From: Mimosa pudica
Taxonomy: Eukaryota; Streptophyta; Magnoliopsida; Fabales; Fabaceae
DNA: 64,000 nucleotides
Assembly: GCA_029929735.1 (NCBI GenBank)
Contig: JAKELP010000004.1
Location: 1,117,020 to 1,181,019 of the forward strand
Direction of reading: 5' to 3'
This document shows, in pieces, positions 47,718 to 58,983 of this stretch; within the stretch, counting starts at the first letter, position 1; the number at the start of each line of letters is the position of its first letter. The notes beneath the pieces are model-generated. The model searched no databases, was not told the DNA's origin, and saw nothing but the letters and a program-made list of their open reading frames with translations. Made by a program: the position numbers and the translations under genes.

Positions 47718-47855
47718 ATGCACAGGCGCGAGCATCAAGAAAGGGAATTAGGTAGTAAAGGTGATATAGGTTATTTAAAATTGTATATTGCCAATTTGTA
47801 TAGGCCTGCATCTGCTTCCGCATGTATATATATGTTATTGCGTAATATCAATTAG
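47718..47855 (+). CDS. LTR micro-ORF, 45 codons (LARD-C 5' LTR)
   Basis: MHRREHQERELG start, hydrophobic end with ACIYM. The ATG is seven bases after TTTTTGCAGG. Nearly identical to 54156-54293 and homologous to 5467-5595. No known domain. Open frame conserved between LTR-E and LARD-C but closed in LARD-A, so its status as a gene is uncertain. Confidence 0.35.
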   Translation: MHRREHQERELGSKGDIGYLKLYIANLYRPASASACIYMLLRNIN

Positions 47856-47864
47856 TTCTGTTTA

Positions 47865-48042
47865 TTAACCATGTTAGGCAAATTCTTTCTAACATGGTTA
47901 GCTTTTAATTATCCATGATAGCATCTATATTTTATCAGGAAATCCTTTTCTATCATGGATAATATAATAAATGATTAGGAAATTCTTTTTCTAACTATGA
48001 TAGAGATGTTGATATGACTATTCCTTTTTCTATCATAGTTAG
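47865..48042 (+). other. Three-hairpin array (LARD-C 5' LTR)
   Basis: TTAACCATGTTAG (47865-47877) with 47889-47901; TATCCATGATAG (47910-47921) with 47950-47961; CTAACTATGATAG (47991-48003) with 48030-48042. All stems perfect. Ends 66 bases before the LTR end. Confidence 0.88.
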
Positions 48043-48108
48043 TAAAGAGATTAATAAATTGAAATAGATTATATTGGCTAATTATAGAATTAGTAACTCA
48101 ATGTTACA

Positions 48109-50856
48109 ACTTGGTTATCAGTATTTGGTATACGATAACCTAGGACTGTGCTGCATTGCATATAGATTGGCAATATACATTGTTGGTATTCCCTTCCTTC
48201 TGTGCATGAATATCTAGCTTTTTGAGAGGAATATCACTCATCCCGTGGTGAGGAGAGAGTGATAAGAGAAATTGAATAGGTATTGTGGAGAGATTGAGAT
48301 GAACATATAAAGAATAACGAAATAAATGAAGACACTGATAAGAATTTAGGAAGAATAACGAAATAAGGATGATTCTCTGGGGTCTCGAGTATAGTTATGT
48401 GCTAGCCATAACCATAGTCGAGGCATCATGAGATACCTTATTGGGTAAAGGGATTTAGGAAATTGAAAAATAGCAATTGATGATGGATAATAAACATGAG
48501 ATAAGAATTGTTAACCTTGCTGTTGTTTAGTTTGTTTGTTAAATGACTGATTAATTGATGATTTGACTTGTGCTTTTATATTGTTTGGAATAAAATTCTC
48601 TTGAAAATTTGTTGTTTTATAAGCTTCAACATTAGATATGCAATTCTAAAGGTGAATTGATTATGTCCTAATTGGTGGATTGAGGATGAAATTAAGATGT
48701 TATTCTTTACTTAATGAATTAATATCCATGTATGTATGTATGTATATGTTTATGTATGTATATGATATGATGGTTGTTTGAATTCAATGTAATTGACTTT
48801 ATGAAAATGATAAAAATCTGGTCATAAATTGTTTGTGAAGGTTGTGTTTGTGTTGTATGGCCAGTAAGTTGTTGTGGAGGAAATAAAATTGATTGATATA
48901 CTTGAAATGTTGAATTTTATGTTGAGTTTGGATATCTTCTTAATTAATCTTTATTATCCTTTTCTCCTTTCTCTGTATTTGATGGCAGTGTTTCTTTCCA
49001 TTGTTTGGTTTAATATCATTTATGGATGAAATTACGTACCTCAATGCATATTTGAGTAGATTTCTCCCATTCCTTTTCATGTTTCTTAAACTAAGGCTTA
49101 TTAAGATGTGGTTAATATTTTAGGTTGACTAATGTGATTAACAATTTTCTATTTTCCTTCTATCTCACGAGTCAAAAGTGTTATGGACTTGAGGATTGTT
49201 TTTATGGTGATTAGGGTATAATAAAATAAACATAATGACTATGTTGTGAATGTATAACAGTTTTGGAGAGAAAGCTAAGATTTTCCTTGCTTTTACCTTC
49301 ATTGACCTTTTAAAATGGGTTATTGGTTGGAGAGTTACTTACTAATCATGCAGGTTCTGTTTGTTCGAACCAACTCAATTATCTAATGAAGCTAATGATG
49401 TGAATATATGAATTGCTGATTTTTAATTAATAGGAGATAGAATAATAAAACTAAGCTATTTTTGGTGCTGCATATACATGTGTAACTTGTTTAGGAACTT
49501 GAATCAATCCTTGCCTAGGGATTAATTGAAGTAGTTTCTCCTTTTTAATCAACTTTCTGCGGCTTAGGGGTAAATTTCTGCTATGATAGTGGTGTGGAAT
49601 GGCAAATGATAGCTGTTAATTGGATTGCTTGAAGGAAAAATTTATACCAATGTTTAAATGATTGAGTGGAGAATTTTGCACGAAGGTGAAAAAGGAAGAC
49701 TTGAGTTATTGATTACAACGGACTGAGGGGATTACTTAGGGCTAGATTGTAATTGATAGTTAGACTCATATTTTTGGCTATGTACTGATTAGTGACTAGA
49801 AATTGACTTAAAGAGAGAAATTTAAGGAATTTATGCTTTGAGTTGAAGTTAGGGTGATTACTAAATTGTATATTGCTGGTTAATGATTTAGAGTAATGTA
49901 ATTTAGTATTGAGAGCTATTGTGACTTGGTGATGTGTGATCATTAGACTTTTATGGATGAAATTGGAATGAATAGAATTAGTGATGAAATTTTCAAAATT
50001 GTACTATTGGTTGAGCAAAATGGATAAAGGAACTAGTAGGATGTGATATGTCATACTTGAAGTGTAGTGAATGTCTTCCACTGTTTATTGAGATTCGAGG
50101 TAATTAATCACAAATTTGATGTTGCAGTGGATATGGAAAAGTGTTAAAGACGATTGAAGTTAGTGACAAATTTTGAAGTTGTGATCATGTCGGAACTAAA
50201 TTGATAGTACAGATGAAGGGTTTACGGTGAAGCTTTAGTGATTGTTTTTAAATGGATTCAATGGAATTGAATGCAATTGGGGAATAATTTTGATAAGTTA
50301 ACATAGTTGGATATGTACTAAATTAGAGTCATGAGGTAAAGTAAGGAATAAAATTCTAGGGACTTTCTATGTAATAGTTAAGATATGGGACTTTAGGAAT
50401 GACAAAGGAAACAATTGAAATCGAAGAGGTGGACTAGGAAATTTGATTTGACATAGAATAGTATTCTAAAGGGTACTTGTTTGGAAAAAGCAAAGATGGG
50501 AATAATTAGGGTGTTATTAGTGTTAGAGTTACATCAAGGAAAAACAATAGTTTGATTAAATTTGGGGAAAATAATCATGTATGTGTTGCCATTTAGGATA
50601 GTGGACTTTCATACAAGTGATTTGAGGTTAGCATAGCTAGTAAATGAGGGATAGTTAAGGGAAATCAGATGAGGATTGTTGGATTACCCATAAATTGAGT
50701 GAGGATATATGGTGAAGGAAGGTGTTGATTGCATTCCGTTGTGATCGAATGGTTAGAGTAAATTCGAGGAATGTAAGAGTGAAATGAATATTTCTATATG
50801 TTAGGTGATATGTGTAGTGAATTTTTGGGACAAAATTCCTAAAAGGTGGGGTAAAT
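48109..50856 (+). other. LARD-C internal region, non-coding
   Basis: 2748 bases without a credible ORF. The first ~450 bases match LARD-A, including the GGTTATC...GATAACC hairpin at 48113-48140 and the CTCGAG...CTCGAG-type stem near 48383-48421. The end has a degenerate pol terminus (AATTTTTGGGACAAAATT) and the purine tract AAAAGGTGGGG before 50857. Confidence 0.75.
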
Positions 50857-53800
50857 TGTAACATCCCAATTTTCAAATTAAAGATAATACGAGATTATTG
50901 AGGTGTCCTTAAGAAAATTTAGGGTTTTAGGGGAGAATTTTATGATTTTTGGGCAATTTATGAATATTAAATCTCACTTAGTTTGAGATTTAAATAAGTA
51001 TAGTAAAACGAATTAATTGGAGCTATAAACTTTCATGAACAAATATTTTTGAAACCTAGAAAATGGTATGATAGAAAGGGAGAGTAAAAATAATATATGC
51101 AAACTTTTGGGCTAGAAATATAATTAAGAATAAATGATAGGGTAGTTAATGGTAATTTTCACAAATATATATATATATATACACTCAACTTACTCCCTCT
51201 CACCCGACATTTCTCTCTCTCTCGAGCCCTCCGCCCTCCAACCCTCTCATCAGACCCTCCCTCCGTCCTCCGCCCTTGCGACCTCCGGCGGCCTAAGGCG
51301 CGGCGGCGCGACCCCCCATCATCATCATCATCAAACCATTCTTCCTTTCTCACTTCTCCACATCATGTTCTGTTTCCTTCCCTCACTCTCTTTTCCGTTC
51401 TCTTCTTCTCCAGGGGCGGTGAGGTGTGTTTTTCCGGTGCCGGCGGTTTCGTTCTCCGACGGTCAACAGCAGCGAGTGGTGAGGGGTCTTTGCTCTTTCA
51501 TTTTCATAAGTTTCCTTTTTGTTCCAACTTCATTTTCTCACTTTCCTTTCTCCACCCTTACATTTGCGTCGGCCTTAGCATTTTCCGGAATTGCACTGGT
51601 ATGTAGAAATATGCAGACTTGAGAAGTGGTAAACTGAATCTGATTTTAAATCCTGAGTATTCTTATTTTTGACAAAACTTGTGTGGTGTTATTCAAAGGA
51701 ATATGAATGTTGTTGGGTATATATAATATAATATAGGATTATACTCAGGTAGACTGAATTTGAGAATGAACTATAGGAATTTCAAGTTCTAGATGCTTCC
51801 TTTGACTACTTTCTTTTAGGCTGAAATGTTTTGTGCATGTGTGTTCAAAACTGTTTTGCCCTTTAAGGCTTAATAGTCAGATTGCTAAGAAGTGGAGTGA
51901 CTAATTATGTTGATCAAAGTTGATTTGATTTCTAATACAAGTCTAAATATTATCCTCTTCAATTCTGATTTTAATAGAATGAGAAAAAAAAATGTATGTA
52001 TGTTGTTTTATTTGTGATTCCTATGTTTATTGCGTGTTGTCATTTTTTGTTGAGATAGAGAATGAATTTCTGAATGTATGTAGATTCCATCTTTTCTCCA
52101 CCATGTCTCTTATGATAATGATTCGGTTAGTCATGTGATTTGAGGTCCAATGAAAAGTTGTGATGTCCATGTTTTGGCCTTGCTTGTCTTAAAAGGAAGA
52201 AAGGATTATCGGGCATAATTGATGGTTGTATGTTCTTGCATGCTTAGGTATACTTTGGATTTAGGGTCGTTGTTCTTTCTTCTTTTCCCTTTATGTGTAT
52301 TTGGGAAACGAAGTAAAATGAAGGATTTGTTGGATACATATAGTATTTGGTAGTAGTTGGGTGTTCTGTTTAGTTTAGTTCTTTTTCTTCCTTGTTTATG
52401 TTTGATTTTGCTGGATGGTTGGTTCATAAAGAATGATGAATGAATGTTTGAGTTATTAGTTTGTGATAACAATGAGGATATAATCAATTTTGGCTTAGTT
52501 GGGCTGAATTATTTGATAATGTAGAAGCAAAAGGAAATCTTGGTTCTTATTTGAATATATATAGTTGTTAAAATGCTTCATTATGTTCACTTCTCCTGCA
52601 ATGGTTGAATTGAGTCCTCTCCCTTTATTTTTGGTGTTGTATGTGATTGGTATTATGGAATAAACATATGAATTATGTGTAGGACTTTGAATCTTGTATG
52701 GATGGTGAATGCAAACTAAAAGGATGTATGTTTTGTGGCATGGTGGATTTAAATGGATTGATCATTTGGTTGCTAACATTATAGGATTGAGAAATATTTG
52801 AGATGTGTTGTTAAAACATTCTTGAGATATAAAGAAGTGGATAACATAAATGATTCTATAAGATAATAAATTAAAAGAGGGATTGGGTAGTCATAGAAAT
52901 GATATTAATTTATCATTTTCTCTATATACTTACTTAGGAGAGGATGCAAGTAGGCTCTCGTGGCATCAATAACGAAAGGTTGAGAAATCGCGTAAATTGC
53001 TAAAGGGCGACAGGTAATCACACTTAACCTTACTATAACATTGTGGGTGATGTTAGCTAGGATTTTGTAAAATCCTTTCTCACCCTCTATAAATATATAT
53101 TATCTTTGAAAGGTTATTTTTATACAAAACAGGCTATCGGGTGCCTTTCAAACACGATTATTTTCGTATAAAAGATTTGTACACATTATATATATACTAT
53201 TATCCTGCTTGGTGGTGGCCATTGATCTGGAATGGCGTGAAATGTATATAGGGATAGTATTGGATAGTGGTTTGAGAGGTTATGGATTAGAAAAGAAATG
53301 AATTGTTGAGTTTGTGATTGTGGTGAGTTAGGTGGATGAGAAATATAAGGTATTATTGACTGGAGTATTGAAATGTAATGTGGATTTGAAATAGGTACAT
53401 TGTGGTCAAGGAATTGGAAAGTTATATTGATGGAAAGTATAAAAGGTTGTGGTTGGGACATTGAAAATTATGGTGAGCATTGCATGACACTGAAATTTAT
53501 GTACCATCGCGCGATGATAACTGTCGATTGGCCAATCGACAGTTATTTGTACTGAGGATCCTTTTCAGATTGATTGGATCGGGGATCATAGGTCGACTTA
53601 TTGAGAGAAGTGACCTACGGTTGTTTGGCATTGAAGAGCCCAACCGCCCCTACGGTTGTTTGGCATTGAAGAGTCCAACCGTTCCCGTTCTGTAATGGAA
53701 ACAGAATTGGGGTTCCTTCTCTGGAGATTGCCAGAGAGGGAAATTGTCCCCTCATTATAGAGAGGGACACAGTGTCAAATCATATAGTGAAGAATAGATG

Positions 53801-54155
53801 TCTGAATGCACCGTGGTGGCACAATGCATCTTAAGGTGAGTGTGAGGGCTGTTGTGGTAGTATTATTTGATTGGTGTATGGGAAGATGAAATTTAGTTAA
53901 TGTGGAATTGACTGAGGGATGTTGAGTGATACATAGGGAGTAGAGATGATGATTTTGAGTTGATTGAGACGAGACAGAAGGATTGAAGTGATGGATGAAA
54001 GAAAATGTGAAATAGATATATGAATTATTGATTTTATAACTGTGGTACCCTTTAGACGCCCTCGCTACCGCACATCTCACTGTTATAGTGAGTTAAGCGG
54101 TGATTATTGGGACAAATTGTCTCATCCCACGATTACTGACATTTTTGCAGTATTC

Positions 54156-54293
54156 ATGCACAGGCGCGAGCATCAAGAAAGGGAATTAGGTAGTAAAGGT
54201 GATATAGGTTATTTAGAATTGTATATTGCCAATTTGTATAGGCCTGCATCTGCTTCCGCATGTATATATATGTTATTGCGTAATATCAATTAG
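54156..54293 (+). CDS. LTR micro-ORF, 45 codons (LARD-C 3' LTR)
   Basis: Same ORF as 47718-47855. One G is missing at the acceptor-like site (TTTTTGCAG|TATTC), which puts an upstream frame starting MVPFRRPRYR (54042) in line with it, the same length (38 codons) as the upstream frame in LTR-B'. Not shown to be expressed. Confidence 0.3.
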   Translation: MHRREHQERELGSKGDIGYLELYIANLYRPASASACIYMLLRNIN

Positions 54294-54302
54294 TTCTGTT
54301 TA

Positions 54303-54480
54303 TTAACCATGTTAGGCAAATTCTTTCTAACATGGTTAGCTTTTAATTATCCATGATAGCATCTATATTTTATCAGGAAATCCTTTTCTATCATGGATAA
54401 TATAATAAATGATTAGGAAATTCTTTTTCTAACTACGATAGAGATGTTGATATGACTATTCCTTTTTCTATCATAGTTAG
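54303..54480 (+). other. Three-hairpin array (LARD-C 3' LTR)
   Basis: Same three pairs as 47865-48042, with one mismatch in the third left arm (CTAACTACGATAG). Confidence 0.87.
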
Positions 54481-54551
54481 TAAAGAGATTAATAAATTGA
54501 AATAGATTATATTGGCTAATTATAGAATTAGTAACTCAATGTTACAACTCC

Positions 54552-54626
54552 TACCTCATGTCAATGTTTCAATTGACACTTAGTTACCTTTGGGAGTCAA
54601 AAATGACTCCCCGGCAACGGCGCCAT
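54552..54626 (-). other. Athila-F PBS and leader hairpin
   Basis: PBS TGGCGCCGTTGCCGGGGAG on the minus strand, one base after the 5' LTR end, followed by a GAGTCA-AAAA-TGACTC hairpin. The same arrangement is at 59215-59255 in Athila-G, with one extra base in the PBS (CCGGTTGCC). Confidence 0.9.
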
Positions 54627-56188
54627 TGATTTAACCGGTTCCTAGTCGCCTTGGGGGTTAAATGCAAGTTTATTTATGACCAAGGATTGCAACACAGTGG
54701 CACAACCTCGAGTCGTCTCTCTTGAGGAGTCTTTTAACTACCCTAAGATGAACTAAATGCAAATTAAAAGGGACAAAGGGAAAGAGTTTGTTTGTTTGGT
54801 TTTTTTGAGATTAAATAATTAAAATAGAAAGAAAATGTAAGTGCTTGTTTTTGGTGTTTTTCAAATAAAGTTTAAAGGTTTTAAATAAATGCAATGAAAA
54901 GGGGCTTTGGTGGTAATGCAATGGTTCAATTACTTCTCAAAATCATGGGAGTTTTATCATTCATAAAGTCTATTAGAAAAATCCCAAAGCAACCACTAAG
55001 GGTCCTCTAGCACTAATTAATAGCTAATCAAACAATCGCTTGAAACTAGCCATCACTTAGGGTTAGAGTTAAGTACCACTTGATGTGTATTGAAAACAAG
55101 TTTGAAAATCAATTTCCTCTTGAGAATGTGCAACCACAACACCTCAATTGAAACATTAACTACACAAACCATGAAATCACTAAAGCAAGCATAGTATCAT
55201 GAATCAACATAAGAAATAAGACATACATAACATTGGTAATCAAACATGATGTTCAACACAAGAATATCAATCCAACATAATTAGAAAGATACAACCATAT
55301 GTCTCTAACACAAATACATAAGAGAAAGTGAAAGCACAACTCTCAAGTACAAAGCATAGAGCATAGGAAAAGGAAAACTCCCCTAAGAAGCCTATTGAAG
55401 CAATTGACCATCTTCACACCACCAAAGCACCAAGATCTTAGCCACTCATGGAAGGAAGAGAGGAATTTTGCCCAAAATCTACCCAAGAAGTGGTTGTCAT
55501 GAGATGGGGTGAGATGGAGAAGAAGGTAGGTGAAAATGGAAGATGGAATGGAGATAAAGAAGAAAATGTGGAAGATTTGTGGTGAAATGTCATGGAAATG
55601 GAAGAGGGATAAGTGAGTTTGAGAGATTTTGAGTGAACCCTAGCATAGCCATCTTATTTTCGTGCAAATAGAGCTTGGGGGGAGGCTTGGGGGGTGTTAG
55701 GAAGCTTATATAGGGTGTAGAAACCCTAATTTCGTGAAAGCTGAATTTTGGCTGCAGAGTGGCGCCCACGGGCACCGCTTGGGCACTGATGGCGCCCAGA
55801 TGGCGCCCACGGGCGTGCCTAGGGCGCCGCTTCCCTGTAATGGCGCCCAAATGGCGCCCGGGGGCGCCAAACTAATCATTTCCTCCTTTTCGGCCCTTTT
55901 TTGCTTTCCTTGCTTCCTCATTCTTGTGCTTTGCTTCCATGATATCTTTGAGTGTTTTCTTCCATTAACCTACAAGAGATTAATACTTGAAGTAGCATTA
56001 CAAAGTTCTCAAAAACATGAATGACAATAAATGAAGTTAAATATGACAAAATTGCCCTTAACTAGGACAAATTCCAACAACTTAAGCAATAGCTAGAATC
56101 TATGCTAATTAGGTGCAATTATTATCAAAACATGCATTAATTCAATGGATTTGGCCATGAAAAGATATGCAAATGTAAGGTGCAATCA
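54627..56188 (-). mobile_element. Athila-F 5' LTR
   Basis: 1562 bp, partner of 38902-40460. Minus-strand start TGATTGCACC at 56188. Seven GGCGCC hexamers in 55755-55870. Confidence 0.93.
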
Positions 56189-56193
56189 GTACC

Positions 56194-56682
56194 TATTTTT
56201 CCTCTCTGAACGAAACATTATTCTGTTGAGGTGAATATACACATGAAGTTTGATGTGCAATACCATTTTTTATTAAAAAATCTGTGAAAGTAGAGTTTAA
56301 ATATTCACGTCTATTATCAGTTCTTAGAATTTGAATTGAACAATGAAATTGATTTTGACATAAGCATAGAAATTTTGAAATACAGTAAACACTTCATATT
56401 TGGTTTTAATAGAAAAACCCATGTTAAACGAGTATGATCATCAATAAACGTGACAAACCATCGTGCTTTTGAATTTGTTTTAAATTTAGAGGGGCCCCAA
56501 ACGTCGCTATGAATAAGATTAAAGGGCTGAGAAGGTATATGAGGTTTTGGAGGGTAGGAACTACGAACTTGCTTAGCTAAATAACATGTGTCACAGTGAA
56601 AATCAACAATGACTTTTTTATTCATGTTAGGAAATAGAACTTTCATAAAACTAAGGCTTGGGTAGCCTAACCTAGAGTATCA
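56194..56682 (-). pseudogene. Copia-II integrase N-terminal and central part
   Basis: Begins after a TGA (56680-56682) that replaces the Trp of the LWH motif (here L-stop-YSRLGYP). The zinc-binding Cys pair is in HCDTCYLAKQ, and the first catalytic Asp in IHSDVWGPS, followed by FIDDHTRLTWVF. After a frameshift near 56317 the segment with the second Asp and the QQNN/E region runs to the Athila-F insertion at 56193. Continues at 38901. Confidence 0.88.
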
Positions 56683-57284
56683 CAACATTATTTCATTAGG
56701 CATCATAGTAGTGGTAGTGGAGCTGGTAATAAGAGTTTGTGGTGTAGAACTTTCAAAGTAATATAGACCATTCCACACTTTAGCACTGCAAATCATCTTC
56801 CATAATGCCAAGTCCTGAAAAATACAAGATTATCAGAAGTGATAATACATTTGAGTTGATCAGCCATCTGCTTAACTGATAAGATGCTGCATCCAATGTC
56901 AGGAACATATAGAACATTTTTAAGATGATATCTTTCGAAATATTGACTGTTCCTGATCCTAAAACTTTGGAAAATTGTCCAGTAGCCACTTCAACTTGTT
57001 TATGTTTAGAATAATCATTAAATTCAGTGAATAAATCTTTAAAACCAGTAATATGGTCAGTTGCTCCAGAATCAATAATCCAGAGATTTTGTGTTGTTGT
57101 TACACTACTAAAAGTTTGTGTAAGGGTTGCACCTGCACGGGCCATGGTGACAGATGTTGTAGGTGTATCACTAGATGAAGAAGTGTGTTTTTCCAAGATT
57201 TTTCTTAGAAGTAGCAATTCATCTTGGCTCAACCCACCTTGATCAGTAGAGTAGGCACTTACCATGTGACCCTTGCTCTCATTC
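56683..57284 (-). pseudogene. Copia-II protease and GAG-pre-integrase
   Basis: Contains LWIIDSGATDHITGFKDLF, an intact copia aspartic protease active site (DSG), preceded by a Ser/Thr-rich linker and followed by VEVATGQFSKVLGSGTVNI. The frame then degrades (about 56780-56900) before the pre-integrase motif. Confidence 0.88.
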
Positions 57285-57614
57285 TTACCTCTCATTTTTT
57301 GGTTTTGAGGACGACTCATGCAACTTCCAACACTCCTCTCGAGTGTGACCATTTTTATTACAATGATCACATCTCTTTCTAGGCTTTTGGTAGCCTTGGG
57401 GCCCACAGACAGCAAGAATAAATGAAGGATTAATAGTGACAGAATTAAAAGGAGCAGTGTTAGTGAGTACCTTTCTACTCTCCTCGAATTTGATGGTATT
57501 AAAGGCCTCCACCAGTGGTGGGAGAGGCTTGATATTCATGATTCTTCCTCGTATAACTTCAAATGAATCATTGAGGCCAAGAAAGAACTTGTAGCAGCGA
57601 TTTTGGTCTACCAA
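57285..57614 (-). pseudogene. Copia-II gag, central part and zinc knuckle
   Basis: FFLGLNDSFEVIRGRIMNIKPLP, then CDHCNKNGHTREECWKLH, the CCHC nucleic-acid-binding knuckle. It overlaps the next frame (57415 onward), showing a frameshift near 57290-57310. Middle of the copia gag. Confidence 0.88.
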
Positions 57615-57680
57615 TTTCTTGTAGTAGACTGCAACATCAGTGCTTGGCCACTTGTGTACCTCATAAAGATCAAATTGCTG

Positions 57681-58139
57681 TCAAAGTCTTGTTAGAGAAG
57701 TAAAATAATTAGTGACAGATTGTTCACCTAGAAATAAACCATGAAGTTGTAGTTTGACGTGGTACAGGGCAGCAATATTGTCAAGACCTGAGTAGGCAAT
57801 TTTGGCTGATTCCCATATTTCCTTAGCAGTAGCAGCAAGTAAATAATTTTCTCCAACTCCTGCAGTCATGGAATTAACCAACCATGCCATGACCAAATTA
57901 TTTTCAGCACACCAAGTTGAATAAGATGGATCTGTTGATGCTGGTGGCTCTTTGAATATGTATTTTTCCTTTCCCTGGCCTCGGATGAACATTAAAGCGT
58001 GGCGAGACCATTGAAGGTAATTGTTGCGATTAAGGCGGTGGACAGTAGGCACATTAGAAAATGCATCAGTGGCTGTTATACCAATCTGAGACATATTTTC
58101 GGTCATCCCACTATTAGATGATGCCGGATTTGGTGTTGT
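57681..58139 (-). pseudogene. Copia-II gag, N-terminal part
   Basis: Reads PASSNSGMTENMSQI from about 58135, with an ATG at 58106. Then VHRLNRNNYLQWSRHALMF and NNLVMAWLVNSM, the conserved gag N-terminal motifs of plant copia elements. Stops at 57681 and continues in the next frame. The upstream border is the Athila-G remnant. Confidence 0.88.
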
Positions 58140-58983
58140 GACTCAAGGAACTCTTGGAACTGTGTTCAATACTCATAAAGTGATTCATTCGGCTCTTGAT
58201 TCATATTGTTGATCTCTTTCCTTCTTGCAGCGGTTTTGGTAGCCGGATAGAATTTCTCCAAGAATGCTTGTTTGAGGTTTTGCCATGAAGCTAGGGCATC
58301 GGGGTCATAGATTGACAAACTCATATACCATTCCTTGACTTTGCCCTCCAAAGTCAAATGGAATACCCTCCACATAACATCGTCAACATGAGCTCGTGCA
58401 GGTTTCATTGTGTTACAGTGAAGGAAAATCTCAACTAAATGATCGGTGGGCTCATCATCTTGCAAACCTTAAACTTAGGTAAGGACTGGATCAATAAACC
58501 TTTAATCTCATAATCATTGTTAACTGTGGGGAAAACATTCATGAAGGGATTATGGTCAACCCTAGTAGAAGTGACATCCCTAATGGTCCTACGTTTATAT
58601 CTCTCATCCTCATTGAAAACTTGGCCTTGTCCTTGGCCACCACCATGACCGGCCTCTTCTTGCTCTTCCTCTTGTCTCTCATACTCCTCTTCCTCTTGTC
58701 TCTCAAACTCCTCTTCCTCATTATTTTGTTCCATGTTTCTACAAGGTTCACTCTCAACAATAGTTTCCACGTCACTCTCAAAACTAGATCCTATTGAATA
58801 GTGATGCTCAACTACTAGAGAAGGGGTAGAGGCTGTTGCTTTATGTTCTTTCCTTAATTTGGTGAGGTATCTCTCAAGTTCAGGTATGTCTGGTATTGAC
58901 TCACCCTCTCTTGGCTTGTTTCTAGTCATACACAAGGAACATACAACGAGTGTAGATTGAGGCAAAGTGAGATAGACCTGCAA
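58140..58983 (-). pseudogene. Athila-G gag, N-terminal part
   Basis: Two overlapping frames. The first (58983-58435) starts near MTRNKPREGESIPDIPELER, has Glu/Arg repeats (EEEYERQEEEQEE) and reaches NDYEIKGLLIQSLPKF. After a frameshift near 58450-58465 the second reads EPTDHLVEIFLHCNTM, VMWRVFHLTLEGKVKEWYM and WQNLKQAFLEKFYP, the core of the Ty3-gypsy gag domain, and NESLYEY before a stop. Capsid protein of the element; truncated at the Copia-II boundary. Confidence 0.85.

Larger units (their letters stand above)
43817..48108 (+). mobile_element. LARD-C left (5') LTR
   Basis: Full-length LTR with TATA tract at 44127-44140, GC-rich leader (44150-44603), donor-like CTTAG|GTAAC (44604), AT-rich body and 3' module. 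Compared with the right LTR it has the 621 bases 44547-45167 that the right one lacks, but it is missing ~20 bases near 46993 and the second copy of a 37-bp hairpin unit near 47215-47240. Confidence 0.93.
43817..54546 (+). mobile_element. LARD-C: large non-autonomous LTR retrotransposon
   Basis: Complete element, TGTAACATCCC...ATGTTACA, TSD ACTCC (43812-43816 and 54547-54551), inserted in the Athila-F leader. LTRs are 43817-48108 (4292 bp) and 50857-54546 (3690 bp). The interior is 2748 bp and non-coding. The first half of its LTR differs from LARD-A, but the 3' module, PBS-proximal leader and interior length are shared. It is probably mobilised by the same Tekay-like machinery. Confidence 0.93.
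50857..54546 (+). mobile_element. LARD-C right (3') LTR
   Basis: 3690 bp. It lacks the equivalent of 44547-45167; the junction at 51586-51587 shows a 2-bp GG microhomology. It also lacks ~42 bases near 52893 found in the left LTR. It has the doubled 37-bp hairpin unit as in LARD-A. Confidence 0.93.
38902..56188 (-). mobile_element. Athila-F: non-autonomous Athila-type Ty3-gypsy element
   Basis: Minus-strand element with TSD GTACC (38897-38901 and 56189-56193). LTRs 38902-40460 (1559 bp) and 54627-56188 (1562 bp) start TGATTGCACC and end GGTTAAATCA on the minus strand. PBS TGGCGCCGTTGCCGG (54608-54625) is the usual Athila/Tat type, and the polypurine tract is at 40461-40480. The interior is only ~3.4 kb without LARD-C and encodes no pol, just an unfamiliar ORF region. 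LARD-C is inserted in the leader. Confidence 0.9.
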
